Source of the DNA: Treponema sp. | GTDB lineage: Bacteria > Spirochaetota > Spirochaetia > Treponematales > Treponemataceae | DNA length: 14,071 nt | NCBI GenBank assembly: GCA_016297405.1 | Contig: JAEDGP010000048.1 | Span: 1 to 14,071 of the forward strand | Reading direction: 5' to 3' | Shown here: piece after piece, positions 1 to 5,423 of the stretch | Layout: each line of letters opens with the position of its first letter | Position numbering within the stretch: the first letter of the stretch is position 1 | Program-made: the position numbers and the translations under genes | The notes under the pieces: generated by a model | What the model saw: the letters and a program-made list of their open reading frames with translations, nothing else | Database searches by the model: none | What the model was told of the DNA's origin: nothing

Positions 1-15
1 CAATACGAGGGGAAA

Positions 16-786
16 ATGAAAACATATACATTCGCTATCCAGAAAGGTGGAACTGGAAAAACTTCAATTTCCGTATCCACAGCAGTAGAGCTTGCAAAAT
101 TCGGCCGCACAATCTTAATAGACGCCGATCCGCAGGGTAACACAACAGACTGGATGAATCTGCCATCGCTCCAATATGAGCTTTCCGACATTCTTTCAGA
201 CAAGTGCACAATCAAGGACGTCATTCAGCCAACTCAAGTAGAAAATCTTTTTATCATTCCAACAGCTGGAATTGACGGCGGCCTTCGCACTTACCAGGAA
301 ACTATTGCACAGAAAGAACAGTTCAAAATCGCTCAGCTCAAGGATGAACTTGCAAAAGCTTTTGACTATTGCGTAATCGATACTTCACCTGCATTTGGAG
401 CTTTGGAAGAATCCTGCTTTATTGCAAGCGACGAGGTAATCAACGTTCTTAAACTGGACCGCTTCAGCTATGACGGATTAAAAACATTTAAGGTAAATCT
501 TGATGCAATGAAAAAGCGCTACAACAACTGTTACGGTGTAAGCGTCAACGGTAAACCTTTCCTGAACAAACTTATATTGAACGAAAACAACAATGCAATC
601 GCTCAGTGTCGCGATCTGGTTGCACAGTACAAATCTTTGGAACCAAGCGGATATAAGATCTTCGTGATTCCAACTGATACAGGGTTCAGAAAATCTCAGA
701 CCACAGCGGTTCCTGTTCAGGCTATCGCGGGAACTAAAAAAGAAACATTGGATTCTCTTTCAGAAATCGCACAGGCATTGAAGTAG
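16..786 (+). CDS. parA: ParA-family partition ATPase
   Basis: A 256-residue P-loop ATPase of the MinD/ParA family that should drive replicon segregation by ATP-dependent, non-specific DNA binding. Seen: deviant Walker A KGGTGKTS at residues 10-17 with the signature first lysine, the A' motif IDADPQGN at 35-42, and a Walker B-type strand CVIDTSPAFG at 119-128. There is no N-terminal helix-turn-helix extension, so the size fits the short ParA class (type Ib, ParF-like), which is usually paired with a ribbon-helix-helix centromere-binding protein. Exactly such a gene follows after 12 bases. The start is ATG with GAGGGG at 7-12. Type Ib centromeres usually lie upstream of parA, and that DNA is outside the window. 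Chromosomal orphan ParA/Soj proteins look similar, but the initiator and iterons downstream argue for a plasmid-type role. Confidence 0.93.
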   Translation: MKTYTFAIQKGGTGKTSISVSTAVELAKFGRTILIDADPQGNTTDWMNLPSLQYELSDILSDKCTIKDVIQPTQVENLFIIPTAGIDGGLRTYQETIAQKEQFKIAQLKDELAKAFDYCVIDTSPAFGALEESCFIASDEVINVLKLDRFSYDGLKTFKVNLDAMKKRYNNCYGVSVNGKPFLNKLILNENNNAIAQCRDLVAQYKSLEPSGYKIFVIPTDTGFRKSQTTAVPVQAIAGTKKETLDSLSEIAQALK

Positions 787-798
787 GGGAGTAGGAAA

Positions 799-1206
799 AT
801 GCAGAAAATTCAGCCAGCAAAAAATTCAATCGACATGGACTTCTTGAACGATTTTGACAAGCCGATTGGTGCCCAAGCTCCCGCCCAGTCCACAGCTATT
901 CAAAAAACCGCAATTGTTTCCCAGCCAGTTTCTGCAGATCCAGTTCCGGCAAGCATAAATCCTGTAAGCATGGAAATCTCTGAAACAGACTTCGCAAATG
1001 ATGATGACGATCAGATTGTACTTTCAAAAGCGCTTAAAACCACTCAGATAGTAGTGCGCACTACAGAAAAAGAGCGTGATGCCATGAAATCCTATTTCAT
1101 GAAACATGGCATCTCACTTTCAAAAGGAATTAAAATCGCAATCAAATATCTGGAACAACAGGAAAAAAAGGGATTGGTCCATTTTTCCGACATAGGCCTT
1201 TATTAA
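799..1206 (+). CDS. Probable centromere-binding partner of ParA (RHH-like)
   Basis: A 135-residue protein directly after parA (12-base gap, AGTAGG site before the ATG), so almost certainly in the same operon. Residues 1-80 are low complexity, rich in Ala, Pro, Gln and Ser, with an acidic run around DDDDD, and look disordered. The last 50 residues read as a short strand (TTQIVVRTT) followed by two helices (EKERDAMKSYFMKHG and SLSKGIKIAIKYLEQQEK), the layout of a ribbon-helix-helix DNA-binding fold. In type Ib partition systems (ParF/ParG, delta/omega) the small partner has this plan: a mobile N-terminus that stimulates the ATPase and an RHH dimer that binds the centromere and represses the operon. 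That role is inferred from position and predicted fold, since no specific family was recognised. It could instead be another small transcriptional regulator. Confidence 0.68.
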   Translation: MQKIQPAKNSIDMDFLNDFDKPIGAQAPAQSTAIQKTAIVSQPVSADPVPASINPVSMEISETDFANDDDDQIVLSKALKTTQIVVRTTEKERDAMKSYFMKHGISLSKGIKIAIKYLEQQEKKGLVHFSDIGLY

Positions 1207-1257
1207 TCAGGCTAGTGGAAAAACTCAAAATCAAAAAATGGGAAAGAGTAGGCAATT

Positions 1258-2403
1258 ATGAATGAAAATGACAGCGAAAATGAACTTGTAGAAGTTTCGC
1301 GTGCCACCAGAATTCCAAAAAAAGGCAGCAAAAAGGAAGAAAGTAAATTCTTCAGTTTTCCTAACAGTCCGGCTTCAAACACGATGATCAGCGTTGTAAG
1401 TCATGCGGCAGATCTTGAAACATTTGCCAACCGTCTGGAAAACAACAGTCATTCTTCAAAACTTGACTTTTTTGCTCCTCCGGAAGGAATGAGGGATGTA
1501 AGTCAGCGGGTAAAATATACAACCGATAATACTGAAACAACGATTCATCTTGATAATATCGATTTGTTTTCTAAGGCGAACAAGCCATTAAAGAAAATCC
1601 TTACTTACACTTTAGTGAAGCTCAGTAAGGAAAACATCAGCGAAAACATGGAGGCGGATATAAGCATAAAATTTCCGCTGCAGGATTTCGTTGACCTAGG
1701 ATGCTACAAGACAATTACCACTGCCAGACAGGCATTCAATCAGGCAAAAAATCCCCTCACAAGCATAAAGATTGAAGGGGTTGTGCGGGACAAAAAGGAC
1801 ATGAAGCAGATTACCGACAGCGGAATCGAAGTTCTTTTTACAGGTGCCCACATCAAAAAGGGAATCGTTGAAATCTATCTGAACAAGCGAATCAACTGGG
1901 AAGTTTTTGCTTTGCAGTATTTCTCCATCCTGCCAAAATCATATTTTTCACTTTCCGACAATGCGGCCGATACGCTGCTGAATATTTTTATGCTTGCGCG
2001 TAAAAGGCTTAACGATATTGACAGAAAAGAACACTTCAATATTGGCTTCAGAACTTTGCAGCAGATCCTGGACCTTCCTGACGAAGGAAAAACAAAAAAT
2101 CCAAGCCGAGACATAAAAGACGCAATTTTAAATGCCTTAAATGAAGTTGCGCAAATTGAAAACGGAGATATTGTAATCACCCCGGTTTTCAATCCGAACG
2201 GAAACATTGTGGAATTCCTGGAAGAAGGGTATGCAGAAATTTCACTGCATAATGAATACCTGGAATATTTCGCTGATCTGGCCCATACAAAGAATACAAA
2301 AATCAGCGACGCAATGAAAAAACGGGCAGAAATAGCAGAAAAAGCTCAGATAAAAGCGCTTGCGAACAAGATTGCCGAAAGCGCAAAAAGCAAGGAAAAA
2401 TAA
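1258..2403 (+). CDS. Plasmid-type replication initiator protein
   Basis: A 381-residue protein, the likely origin-binding initiator. The N-terminal 95 residues are charged and Ser/Asn-rich. From about residue 98 (NIDLFSKANKPLKKILTYTL) there are two successive mixed alpha/beta blocks, roughly 98-205 and 215-325. The second contains LSDNAADTLLNIFMLARKR and FRTLQQILDLPDEG, as in the tandem winged-helix layout of iteron-binding initiators (Rep_3/RepB-like). The C-terminus (350-381) is a Lys/Ala/Glu-rich helix. The family call rests on this layout and on position: the gene lies between a par operon and an iteron array, and its TAA stop is part of the first degenerate iteron, suggesting tight autoregulatory coupling. 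It starts at ATG 1258 with GAGTAGG upstream, 51 bases after the preceding gene. The exact Rep family was not recognised. Confidence 0.7.
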   Translation: MNENDSENELVEVSRATRIPKKGSKKEESKFFSFPNSPASNTMISVVSHAADLETFANRLENNSHSSKLDFFAPPEGMRDVSQRVKYTTDNTETTIHLDNIDLFSKANKPLKKILTYTLVKLSKENISENMEADISIKFPLQDFVDLGCYKTITTARQAFNQAKNPLTSIKIEGVVRDKKDMKQITDSGIEVLFTGAHIKKGIVEIYLNKRINWEVFALQYFSILPKSYFSLSDNAADTLLNIFMLARKRLNDIDRKEHFNIGFRTLQQILDLPDEGKTKNPSRDIKDAILNALNEVAQIENGDIVITPVFNPNGNIVEFLEEGYAEISLHNEYLEYFADLAHTKNTKISDAMKKRAEIAEKAQIKALANKIAESAKSKEK

Positions 2404-2501
2404 TATTTTAGGTGGAAAACATCTCAAAACATACTAAAAAAGTTATATTTTGAGTGGAATTTAGTATAAAAAAGTATACAGTTTCACTATTTTTTTAAGA
2501 T

Positions 2502-2566
2502 ATAAAGGTCAAAAAAGTTATATTTTACGTGGGAAATCACAAAAATCAGGCTTTTTTGACCTTTAT
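2502..2566. repeat. Perfect 16-bp inverted repeat enclosing an iteron
   Basis: The left arm ATAAAGGTCAAAAAAG (2502-2517) and right arm CTTTTTTGACCTTTAT (2551-2566) are exact reverse complements. The 33-base interval between them begins with the first perfect iteron core (2518-2532). The left arm includes that iteron's A-tract and G, and the next iteron core starts at 2570. It could be a cruciform or dimeric binding site at the origin, or a transcript hairpin attenuating readthrough from the initiator gene. Confidence 0.8.
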
Positions 2567-2579
2567 TTTTTATATTTTA

Positions 2580-2588
2580 CGTGGATAA
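2580..2588 (-). promoter_or_regulatory. DnaA-box-like site
   Basis: On the - strand this reads TTATCCACG, 8 of 9 to the classical DnaA box TTATCCACA. It is formed by the end of a perfect iteron plus ATAA. Because it overlaps the iteron, the resemblance may be incidental. Confidence 0.3.
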
Positions 2589-2782
2589 TTCAAAAAAAAG
2601 TTATATTTTACGTGGGAAAAACACCTCAAAAATGGCTAAAAACTCCATTCAAAAAAGTTATATTTTACGTGGAAACTTTTCTAAATCATTGTAATACAAG
2701 TAATTAAAAAGTTATATTTTACGTGGGAGTTTTTACGAAAAAAGTTATATTTTACGTGGATGAAAGCGGTTTTCTGTCATTT

Positions 2783-2800
2783 TTCCCACCTGAAATATGA
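2783..2800 (-). repeat. Degenerate inverse iteron
   Basis: Read on the - strand this is TCATATTTCAGGTGGGAA, matching 15 of 18 positions of the extended iteron TTATATTTTACGTGGGAA. It lies in the 91-base interval between the perfect direct copies at 2745 and 2836, so the array has a hidden inverse member. The match is moderate, and its use as a binding site is inferred. Confidence 0.5.
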
Positions 2801-2941
2801 TTTTTTAACGGTAACCACAGGCATATTGAAAAAAGTTATATTTTACGTGGGAAAAATGGTGTTTTTTGGGCTTTTTTTTGGCAGAATCGAAGTTTTTATC
2901 ATAAAAAATCAGCATTTTTGTGCCTGTTTTGTATCAATTTG

Positions 2942-2992
2942 CCTGTAACACAGGGCTTAAAAAGTTATATTTTACGTGGAAAAAAAAGCCCT
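2942..2992. repeat. Short inverted repeats around the last perfect iteron
   Basis: AGGGCTT (2952-2958) and AAGCCCT (2986-2992) are perfect 7-base arms that bracket the iteron core at 2965-2979, echoing the larger arms at 2502-2566. A small adjoining palindrome, CCTGT/ACAGG (2942-2946 and 2950-2954), overlaps the left arm. The arms are short, so chance is possible in this repetitive A/T-rich DNA. Confidence 0.45.
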
Positions 2993-3006
2993 TAATTTAT
3001 AGTCTG

Positions 3007-3015
3007 CGTGGATAA
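3007..3015 (-). promoter_or_regulatory. Second DnaA-box-like site
   Basis: The same nonamer TTATCCACG on the - strand, created at the end of the degenerate iteron core 2997-3011. Here the iteron is weak but the nonamer is intact, which slightly favours a real DnaA contact. Only two such sites were noticed in the origin. Confidence 0.3.
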
Positions 3016-3141
3016 TAATATATTTTAGGTGGAATTCATCATAATTTACGTGGAATTTAATATATTCTACGTGGAAACAAAAAATTGCAAAACATTGCCA
3101 TACAAGCAAATAAGCTAGTCCCAAAATTCCTAAGAGCTTAT

Positions 3142-3164
3142 ATATAGCTTTAAAAGAGCTATAT
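3142..3164. repeat. Origin hairpin 1
   Basis: Perfect 8-base arms ATATAGCT (3142-3149) and AGCTATAT (3157-3164) around a 7-base loop. It is A/T-rich with no following T-run, so it does not look like an intrinsic terminator. First of three successive hairpins between the iterons and the primase-helicase gene. Confidence 0.65.
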
Positions 3165-3170
3165 GTATAA

Positions 3171-3205
3171 ACCTTACGGCGTATTGAATTTACGCCGAAT
3201 AAGGT
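3171..3205. repeat. Origin hairpin 2 (strongest)
   Basis: The outer stem ACCTTA/TAAGGT (3171-3176 with 3200-3205) continues into the inner stem CGGCGTA/TACGCCG (3177-3183 with 3191-3197). It has a two-base AA bulge on the 3' side and a 7-base loop TTGAATT. The G/C-rich inner stem stands out in this A/T-rich tract. No U-tract follows, so a structural or protein-recognised role is more likely than a simple terminator. Confidence 0.72.
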
Positions 3206-3228
3206 ATAAATTCCACAAAAGTTTCAGC

Positions 3229-3249
3229 CAGGAATTTCAAAAATTCCTG
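3229..3249. repeat. Origin hairpin 3
   Basis: Perfect 9-base arms CAGGAATTT (3229-3237) and AAATTCCTG (3241-3249) around the 3-base loop CAA. It ends 16 bases before the ribosome-binding site of the primase-helicase gene, so in the mRNA leader it could also influence translation of that gene. Confidence 0.68.
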
Positions 3250-3265
3250 TAACGGTGGAATCAAA

Positions 3266-3281
3266 GGGTGGGGACCAAATG
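3266..3281 (+). promoter_or_regulatory. Ribosome-binding site deciding the primase-helicase start
   Basis: GGGTGGGG (3266-3273) sits 5 bases before ATG 3279. The frame is also open from a GTG at 3255, but that GTG has no Shine-Dalgarno and would place this purine run inside the coding sequence. ATG 3279 is therefore preferred. Confidence 0.7.
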
Positions 3282-5264
3282 AATCCAAACGAAGCTAAAG
3301 AAACTGCCAAGTTAAGACTGGAAGACTATCTTAACTCAAAAGGCATAAACGCTTCAACAAATTTTAAATGCATCAATCCTTCTCATGAAGACAGGCACCC
3401 AAGCATGTCATACGATCCTAACCGCAGGAGGTGTCACTGTTTTTCTTGCGGTGCAGATTACGATATTTTTGACGTTGTTGCCATTGATACAGGTCTAAGT
3501 GGAAAAGAACTTTTTAATTACGTATACCAAATGTATCAAATTCCAGTTGAGTATGAACATGAGTCATCAAATTCCCACGTAAAATATAACTTTGAAATTT
3601 CCAAAAAAAAGACTGAAAAGCCGGAATCTCTTCTGGGATTTTTCGAAAAATGCCATGAAAATGTTCAAAAAACCGACTATTGGAAAAAGAGAGGTCTTTC
3701 AAAAGCTACGGTTGACGCCTATAACCTGGGCTATTGGGTAGAAAAACAGCGCTTTGTAATTCCAACTGGAGAATTCAGTTATAATGCCCGGGCCACCTGG
3801 GATGCAGACAAAAAGGAGCGATACCTTAAGCCAAAGGGAACTTACGAGCTTTTTAACTTAAAGGCAATTGAAATTGCAGAACAGCCGGTTTTTGTGGTTG
3901 AAGGCGAATTTGATGCACTTAGCGTAATTGAAGCGGGTGGGGTAGCCGTTGCATTGGGGTCCAGCGGCAGCATGAAATTTTTGGAATATCTAAAAAGCTG
4001 CAAACCAAAATACCCGCTGATCTTGTGTCTGGATAACGATGATGCGGGCATTAAGGCTCAGGAAAAGCTTGGAGAAGAGCTTACAAAAAAGGGAATCGAA
4101 TTTGTTTTTGCAAATATTACAGGGGAATGCAAAGACGCAAATGAAGCGCTGGTAAATGACAGGGAAGGATTTATTCAGGATGTGCAGAATGCCCGCAACA
4201 ATGCGCAGTTTTTCCTTGAACAGAAAAAGCAGAAGGAAGCGCAGGAATATTACAACACCTCAGCTGCAAATGAAATTGGTGACTTCATCAGCGAAATTGA
4301 AAAGAGATTTCAAAAGGACTGCATATCCACTGGATTCAAAAAAATTGATGATGTGCTGGACGGGGGCTTTTACCCAGGACTTTATATCATTGGGGCCATT
4401 TCAAGTTTGGGTAAGACTACTTTTGCATTGCAGATTGCGGATAATGCAGCATCCAACGGTCAGGATGTGTTGGTTTTCAGTCTGGAAATGGGCAGACAGG
4501 AACTTATTGCAAAGTCTTTGAGTCGGCTTTCTTTCCAGAAATGCAGGGAGTGGGGTACAGAATTGAATTTTGCCACGTCCACTCGCAATCTTCTGAACGG
4601 AAAAGCATTGCAGGAAAACGGGCAGATTGAATTTATGAATGAGTGCCTTAAGAAATATGGCAATTTTGCAAAACACATTTTTTTCCACATAGGAATAGGC
4701 GATATTGATGTGGAAAAAATAAAAGACGTGATTGAAAAACATATCCGAATCACCGGCAAAAAGCCGCTGGTAATCATCGACTATCTGCAGATTATTGCGC
4801 CCTACGATTTGAGGGCAACGGACAAACAGAATACAGACAAGGCTGTTGTTGAGCTGAAAAGGGCAAGCCGGGATTTTGACATTCCGATTTTTGCCATATC
4901 AAGTTTTAACCGCGAAAATTATACCAATCCGGTAAATATTGCAAGTTTTAAGGAATCGGGCGCAATTGAATACACAAGCGATGTGCTGATGGCTTTGCAA
5001 TTTAAGGGAATGGACTACCAGAAAAAGGAAGACGGCAAATACGAGGACGAAAAAACCAGAACGGCAAGAATCATTCAACTTAGGGAGGAACAGGAAAAGC
5101 GTGCTGAAATTCCGGGAAAAGCCCAGGAACTGCAGCTTAAGGTTTTAAAGAACAGGAATGGTAAAAAAGGCGTGGTTGATTTGGAATTTCACCCTATGTT
5201 CAACTGTTTTGAAGAACCAAAGCCTGTAAATGGTGGTTGGGTATTGAATCAAAAGAAGCGCTAG
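3279..5264 (+). CDS. Fused primase-helicase (CHC2, TOPRIM, DnaB-type)
   Basis: A 661-residue bifunctional replication enzyme that should both synthesise primers and unwind DNA. Seen in order: a zinc-finger module with C31, H36, C52/C54 and C57; a linker; a primase region containing YWKKRGLSKATVDAYNLGY (134-152); a TOPRIM fold with EGEFDAL at about 208-214 and LDNDDAG at about 251-257; and a RecA-like helicase core with Walker A GAISSLGKTT near 372-381, SLEMGR near 401-406 and Walker B PLVIIDYLQII near 495-505. The order resembles phage T7 gp4-type proteins. A separate DnaB N-terminal collar domain is not evident. Plasmids and phages with such an enzyme can replicate independently of host DnaG/DnaB. 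It sits immediately downstream of the origin, and residues 98-105, in the linker after the zinc finger, are encoded by an inverse iteron. The frame could extend upstream to GTG 3255 (8 more residues), which is less likely. Confidence 0.93.
   Translation: MNPNEAKETAKLRLEDYLNSKGINASTNFKCINPSHEDRHPSMSYDPNRRRCHCFSCGADYDIFDVVAIDTGLSGKELFNYVYQMYQIPVEYEHESSNSHVKYNFEISKKKTEKPESLLGFFEKCHENVQKTDYWKKRGLSKATVDAYNLGYWVEKQRFVIPTGEFSYNARATWDADKKERYLKPKGTYELFNLKAIEIAEQPVFVVEGEFDALSVIEAGGVAVALGSSGSMKFLEYLKSCKPKYPLILCLDNDDAGIKAQEKLGEELTKKGIEFVFANITGECKDANEALVNDREGFIQDVQNARNNAQFFLEQKKQKEAQEYYNTSAANEIGDFISEIEKRFQKDCISTGFKKIDDVLDGGFYPGLYIIGAISSLGKTTFALQIADNAASNGQDVLVFSLEMGRQELIAKSLSRLSFQKCREWGTELNFATSTRNLLNGKALQENGQIEFMNECLKKYGNFAKHIFFHIGIGDIDVEKIKDVIEKHIRITGKKPLVIIDYLQIIAPYDLRATDKQNTDKAVVELKRASRDFDIPIFAISSFNRENYTNPVNIASFKESGAIEYTSDVLMALQFKGMDYQKKEDGKYEDEKTRTARIIQLREEQEKRAEIPGKAQELQLKVLKNRNGKKGVVDLEFHPMFNCFEEPKPVNGGWVLNQKKR
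3572..3593 (-). repeat. Perfect inverse iteron inside the primase-helicase gene
   Basis: On the - strand these 22 bases match the extended iteron exactly: AAAG, then the core TTATATTTTACGTGG (core at 3575-3589), then GAA. It lies about 500 bases beyond the array, is the only perfect copy in inverse orientation, and encodes the stretch NSHVKYNF in the linker after the zinc finger. A chance 22-base identity is very improbable. It may let the initiator bind within the gene, to repress it or to pair with the main array. Confidence 0.92.
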
Positions 5265-5342
5265 TTTTTATGCAGATGCCCAATATTTATCATAAAGGTT
5301 ATGAAACACGATTGGATAATTTTCTGTTATATAAACAATATT

Positions 5343-5371
5343 TTCATAATATAGAAAAGATATGCTATAAT
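5343..5371 (+). promoter_or_regulatory. Predicted sigma-70 promoter with extended -10
   Basis: TGCTATAAT (5363-5371) is a consensus extended -10 (TG, one base, TATAAT). At 17 bases upstream lies TTCATA (5343-5348), a 4-of-6 match to the -35. It stands in the 132-base A/T-rich gap after the primase-helicase gene and would start transcription about 45 bases before the next ATG, making the cyclase gene independent of the replication operon. Confidence 0.65.
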
Positions 5372-5423
5372 AAATATCTTAAATCATTGGTGGGGAATGA
5401 GTTTTAGCTCTTACAAGGGGATA

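Larger units (their letters stand above)
2401..3074 (+). repeat. Iteron array, 14 direct copies
   Basis: The 15-base core is TTATATTTTACGTGG, usually preceded by AAAAAAG and followed by GAA or AA. Perfect cores: 2518-2532, 2570-2584, 2601-2615, 2658-2672, 2712-2726, 2745-2759, 2836-2850, 2965-2979. Degenerate cores: 2401-2415, 2443-2457, 3018-3032, 3039-3053, 3060-3074 (13 of 15 each) and 2997-3011 (12 of 15). Start-to-start distances are 42, 75, 52, 31, 57, 54, 33, 91, 129, 32, 21, 21 and 21 bases, many near whole helical turns. The central copies are perfect and the edge copies decay, most clearly in the last four. The ACGTGG end is the most conserved part of the edge copies and probably the main protein contact. 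These are likely binding sites for the adjacent initiator. Confidence 0.93.
2401..3254. other. Putative iteron-type replication origin
   Basis: About 850 bases between the initiator and the primase-helicase with no believable protein gene. It is very A/T-rich, with long A and T runs. It holds 14 direct iteron copies (2401-3074), a degenerate inverse copy (2783-2800), two inverted repeats that each enclose an iteron, two DnaA-box-like sites, a T-rich iteron-free stretch (about 2851-2964) that could be the unwinding element, and three consecutive hairpins (3142-3249). An initiator gene on one side and a primase-helicase on the other make a replication origin the simplest reading. Function is inferred from architecture. 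Confidence 0.85.

Noticed and set aside
2760..2948. 62-codon open frame inside the origin
   Set aside because: It begins right after an iteron and its middle (KKVIFYVGK) is simply an iteron translated. It has no ribosome-binding site and is rich in Phe from T-runs, so it is origin DNA and not a gene.
2401..3074. Possible CRISPR array
   Set aside because: The repeats are short, spacing runs irregularly from 21 to 129 bases, edge copies decay, and there are no cas genes. The context fits iterons.
3171..3205. Intrinsic terminator
   Set aside because: The hairpin is good but is followed by ATAAATTCC rather than a T-run, and it lies between two other hairpins, so a plain terminator is not supported.
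3255..3278. GTG start for the primase-helicase giving 8 extra residues
   Set aside because: No Shine-Dalgarno before the GTG, whereas ATG 3279 has GGGTGGGG at 5-base spacing.
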